DNA of 5,018 nucleotides from Thiohalobacter sp. Its GTDB lineage: Bacteria > Pseudomonadota > Gammaproteobacteria > DSM-19610. The first letter of the stretch is position 1. Each line of letters opens with the position of its first letter. The stretch covers positions 1 through 5,018 of the forward strand of contig JALWRY010000280.1 of the NCBI GenBank assembly GCA_027080445.1. The letters are read 5' to 3'. Below the pieces are notes generated by a model. The model was not told the origin of the DNA. It did no database searches and worked only from the letters and a program-made list of their open reading frames with translations. Position numbers and translations under genes: made by a program. Below are positions 3,649 to 5,018 of this stretch, in pieces.

Positions 3649-5001
3649 ATGGATCTCATAGGCCTGTTAAAGCAACCCGAAGGCAAGACGCTTGAATTCA
3701 AGCGCGATCTTTCGTCCCCGGATGGTGTGCTGCGAACGATTATTGCGTTTGCCAACACGGCTGGCGGTACGTTGCTCATTGGCGTGGAGGATAAGACGCG
3801 TCATGTGCGCGGTGTGCAGAAACCACTGGCCATGGAAGAGCGTCTTGCGAATCTGATCAGTGACAGCGTTATTCCGCACCTGCTCCCGGAGCTGGAAATA
3901 CTGCCGTGGCGCAACACTAATTTACTGGCAGTACAGGTGTACCCGAGTTCTAACCGACCGCATTATCTCAAACGCGCAGGTGCCGATGCGGGTGTTTATG
4001 TGCGTGTCGGTTCCACTAACCGTCGTGCCGACCAGGCGGTGATTGATGAACTGCGGCGTTTTGCCCGGGGCGAGGCCTATGACGAACAGGTTATGCCTGA
4101 TTTCGGCTCTGAAGTGCTCGACTTCCGAGCAGCTTCCGAGTCTTTTGCCTCGGTACGTAAACTCAAGCGTCCGGATCTGGAGACGCTGCGACTGGTGGAC
4201 AGGTATCAGAGACGCAAGGTACTTACCATTGGTGGAATGCTGCTCTTCGGTAAGGAACGCGAACGCTGTTTTCCCGATGCCTGGATTCAGGCCGGTCGTT
4301 TTCATGGGACGGATAAAACCCATATTGTTGATAGTCTGGAGATCAGAAGTTATCCGGTACCCGCTGTGGAAGAGGCTATCGCCTTTGTTCAGAAACATGC
4401 CTTACACGGTATTGAGATTGGGGCAGTACGTCGCAAGGAACGCTGGAATCTGCCACCCGCAGCGGTGCGCGAGGCAATCATCAATGCGGTGGTGCATGCG
4501 GATTATGGTCAGCACGGTGCGCCTATCAGGCTTTCCATTTTCGATGATCGCCTCGAAGTAGAAAATCCAGGGCTATTGCCGTTCGGGTTAACGGTGGAAG
4601 ATTTGCGCCAGGGGATCTCCAAATTGCGCAATCGTGTTATCGGGCGGGTATTCCATGAATTGGGATTGATCGAACAATGGGGGAGCGGTATCCAGCGTAT
4701 GACAGCGGCTTGCCGTGAGGCGGGGTTAGCGCCACCTGAACTGGAGGAAATCAGCACCCGTTTTCGGGTGACTATCTATACGGCGCGGACCGGTGAGCCC
4801 AGCATCGACAAGACGGATCAGGCCATACTGGATGCCCTCGTCAGCGGTAAAGGTCTCTCGACCGGGGAGATTGCCGCAATGATCAAATTAAGTGCACGCG
4901 CCACCCGCACACGACTGTCCAGGCTGGTGGAACGTGGATTGGTGAGTGAAATCGGAACGAGTCCGCAAGATCCGAAACGCCGGTATTTCCTGGCAGGGTA
5001 A
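3649..5001 (+). CDS. AlbA_2 (Schlafen AAA_4-type) / HATPase / winged-helix protein, RecG-like regulator family
   Basis: This 450-residue cytoplasmic protein has three parts. Residues 1-130 form an AlbA_2 (Schlafen AAA_4) domain with LEFKRD at 15-20, GGTLLIGVED at 39-48 and YVRVGSTNRRA at 117-127. Residues about 265-355 are a GHKL-type HATPase_c_4 region with REAIINAVVHADY at 274-286 (N-box Asn279), DDRLEVENPG at 299-308 and QWGSGIQRM at 343-351. Residues about 385-450 are a winged helix (TDQAILDALVSGKGLSTGEIAAMIKLSARATRT region), probably DNA-binding. Databases often call such proteins RecG-like helicases, but no helicase motifs are present; a nucleotide-responsive regulator or defence ATPase is more likely. 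The start is fixed by an in-frame TGA at 3643-3645. The Shine-Dalgarno is poor. Stop TAA is at 4999-5001. It lies outside the tRNA-bounded element and points away from fic. Confidence 0.9.
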   Translation: MDLIGLLKQPEGKTLEFKRDLSSPDGVLRTIIAFANTAGGTLLIGVEDKTRHVRGVQKPLAMEERLANLISDSVIPHLLPELEILPWRNTNLLAVQVYPSSNRPHYLKRAGADAGVYVRVGSTNRRADQAVIDELRRFARGEAYDEQVMPDFGSEVLDFRAASESFASVRKLKRPDLETLRLVDRYQRRKVLTIGGMLLFGKERERCFPDAWIQAGRFHGTDKTHIVDSLEIRSYPVPAVEEAIAFVQKHALHGIEIGAVRRKERWNLPPAAVREAIINAVVHADYGQHGAPIRLSIFDDRLEVENPGLLPFGLTVEDLRQGISKLRNRVIGRVFHELGLIEQWGSGIQRMTAACREAGLAPPELEEISTRFRVTIYTARTGEPSIDKTDQAILDALVSGKGLSTGEIAAMIKLSARATRTRLSRLVERGLVSEIGTSPQDPKRRYFLAG

Positions 5002-5018
5002 AACGGACGGTGTGCAAG

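Noticed and set aside
4032..4041. CCAGGCGGTG in the ATPase gene, matching 3290-3299
   Set aside because: It falls in ordinary coding sequence for the conserved RRADQAVIDEL segment, so chance is the simpler explanation.
3649..5001. Annotation of the ATPase as RecG helicase
   Set aside because: No Walker A or helicase motifs are visible. The architecture is AlbA_2 plus HATPase_c_4 plus winged helix, which is often mislabelled as RecG-like.

Overview
The window looks like a gammaproteobacterial chromosome of moderate GC. The left third carries the conserved order lysC - csrA - tRNA-Ser(GCU) - tRNA-Arg(ACG), which matches the csrA - serV - argV neighbourhood of enterobacteria and the lysC - csrA linkage of other gammaproteobacteria. 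The CsrA sequence is close to the E. coli protein over its first 50 residues. The species cannot be named from this evidence.

Layout. Positions 2-667 hold the C-terminal half of aspartokinase (lysC, cut by the window edge). Positions 835-1047 hold csrA, whose leader has GGA motifs. A tRNA-Ser(GCU) lies at 1090-1180 and is followed by a strong intrinsic terminator. A tRNA-Arg(ACG) with its own stable-RNA-type promoter lies at 1278-1354. From here on the DNA is accessory. The last 45 bases of the tRNA-Arg recur in direct orientation at 3303-3347, exactly 1993 bp downstream. This is the signature of integration by a tyrosine recombinase into the anticodon-loop/3' end of a tRNA gene. The roughly 2 kb between the repeats holds one gene on the minus strand, an AbiEi-like winged-helix plus Fic-domain protein (1469-3019), and no integrase. 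Its upstream region carries a striking direct-repeat array with an exact 24-bp period. Past the displaced tRNA end is a gene-free stretch of about 300 bp with a third degenerate tRNA-arm-like dyad and two other inverted repeats. It is followed by an intact AlbA_2/HATPase/winged-helix protein (3649-5001, plus strand).

How the parts may work together. The left part is housekeeping: amino-acid biosynthesis, a global post-transcriptional regulator and tRNAs. The right part is a tRNA-anchored accessory locus. The Fic protein has a complete AMP-transferase-type motif and an in-cis inhibitory motif, so it can be a self-restrained enzyme. Its N-terminal DNA-binding-like domain and the promoter repeats suggest autoregulation. 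The neighbouring AlbA_2 ATPase belongs to a family often found in islands. A joint role with Fic, for example in defence or stress, is only inferred from position. The most notable points are the minimal integrase-less tRNA-bounded element, the covarying T-stem differences between the two tRNA ends, and the 24-bp array over the fic promoter.
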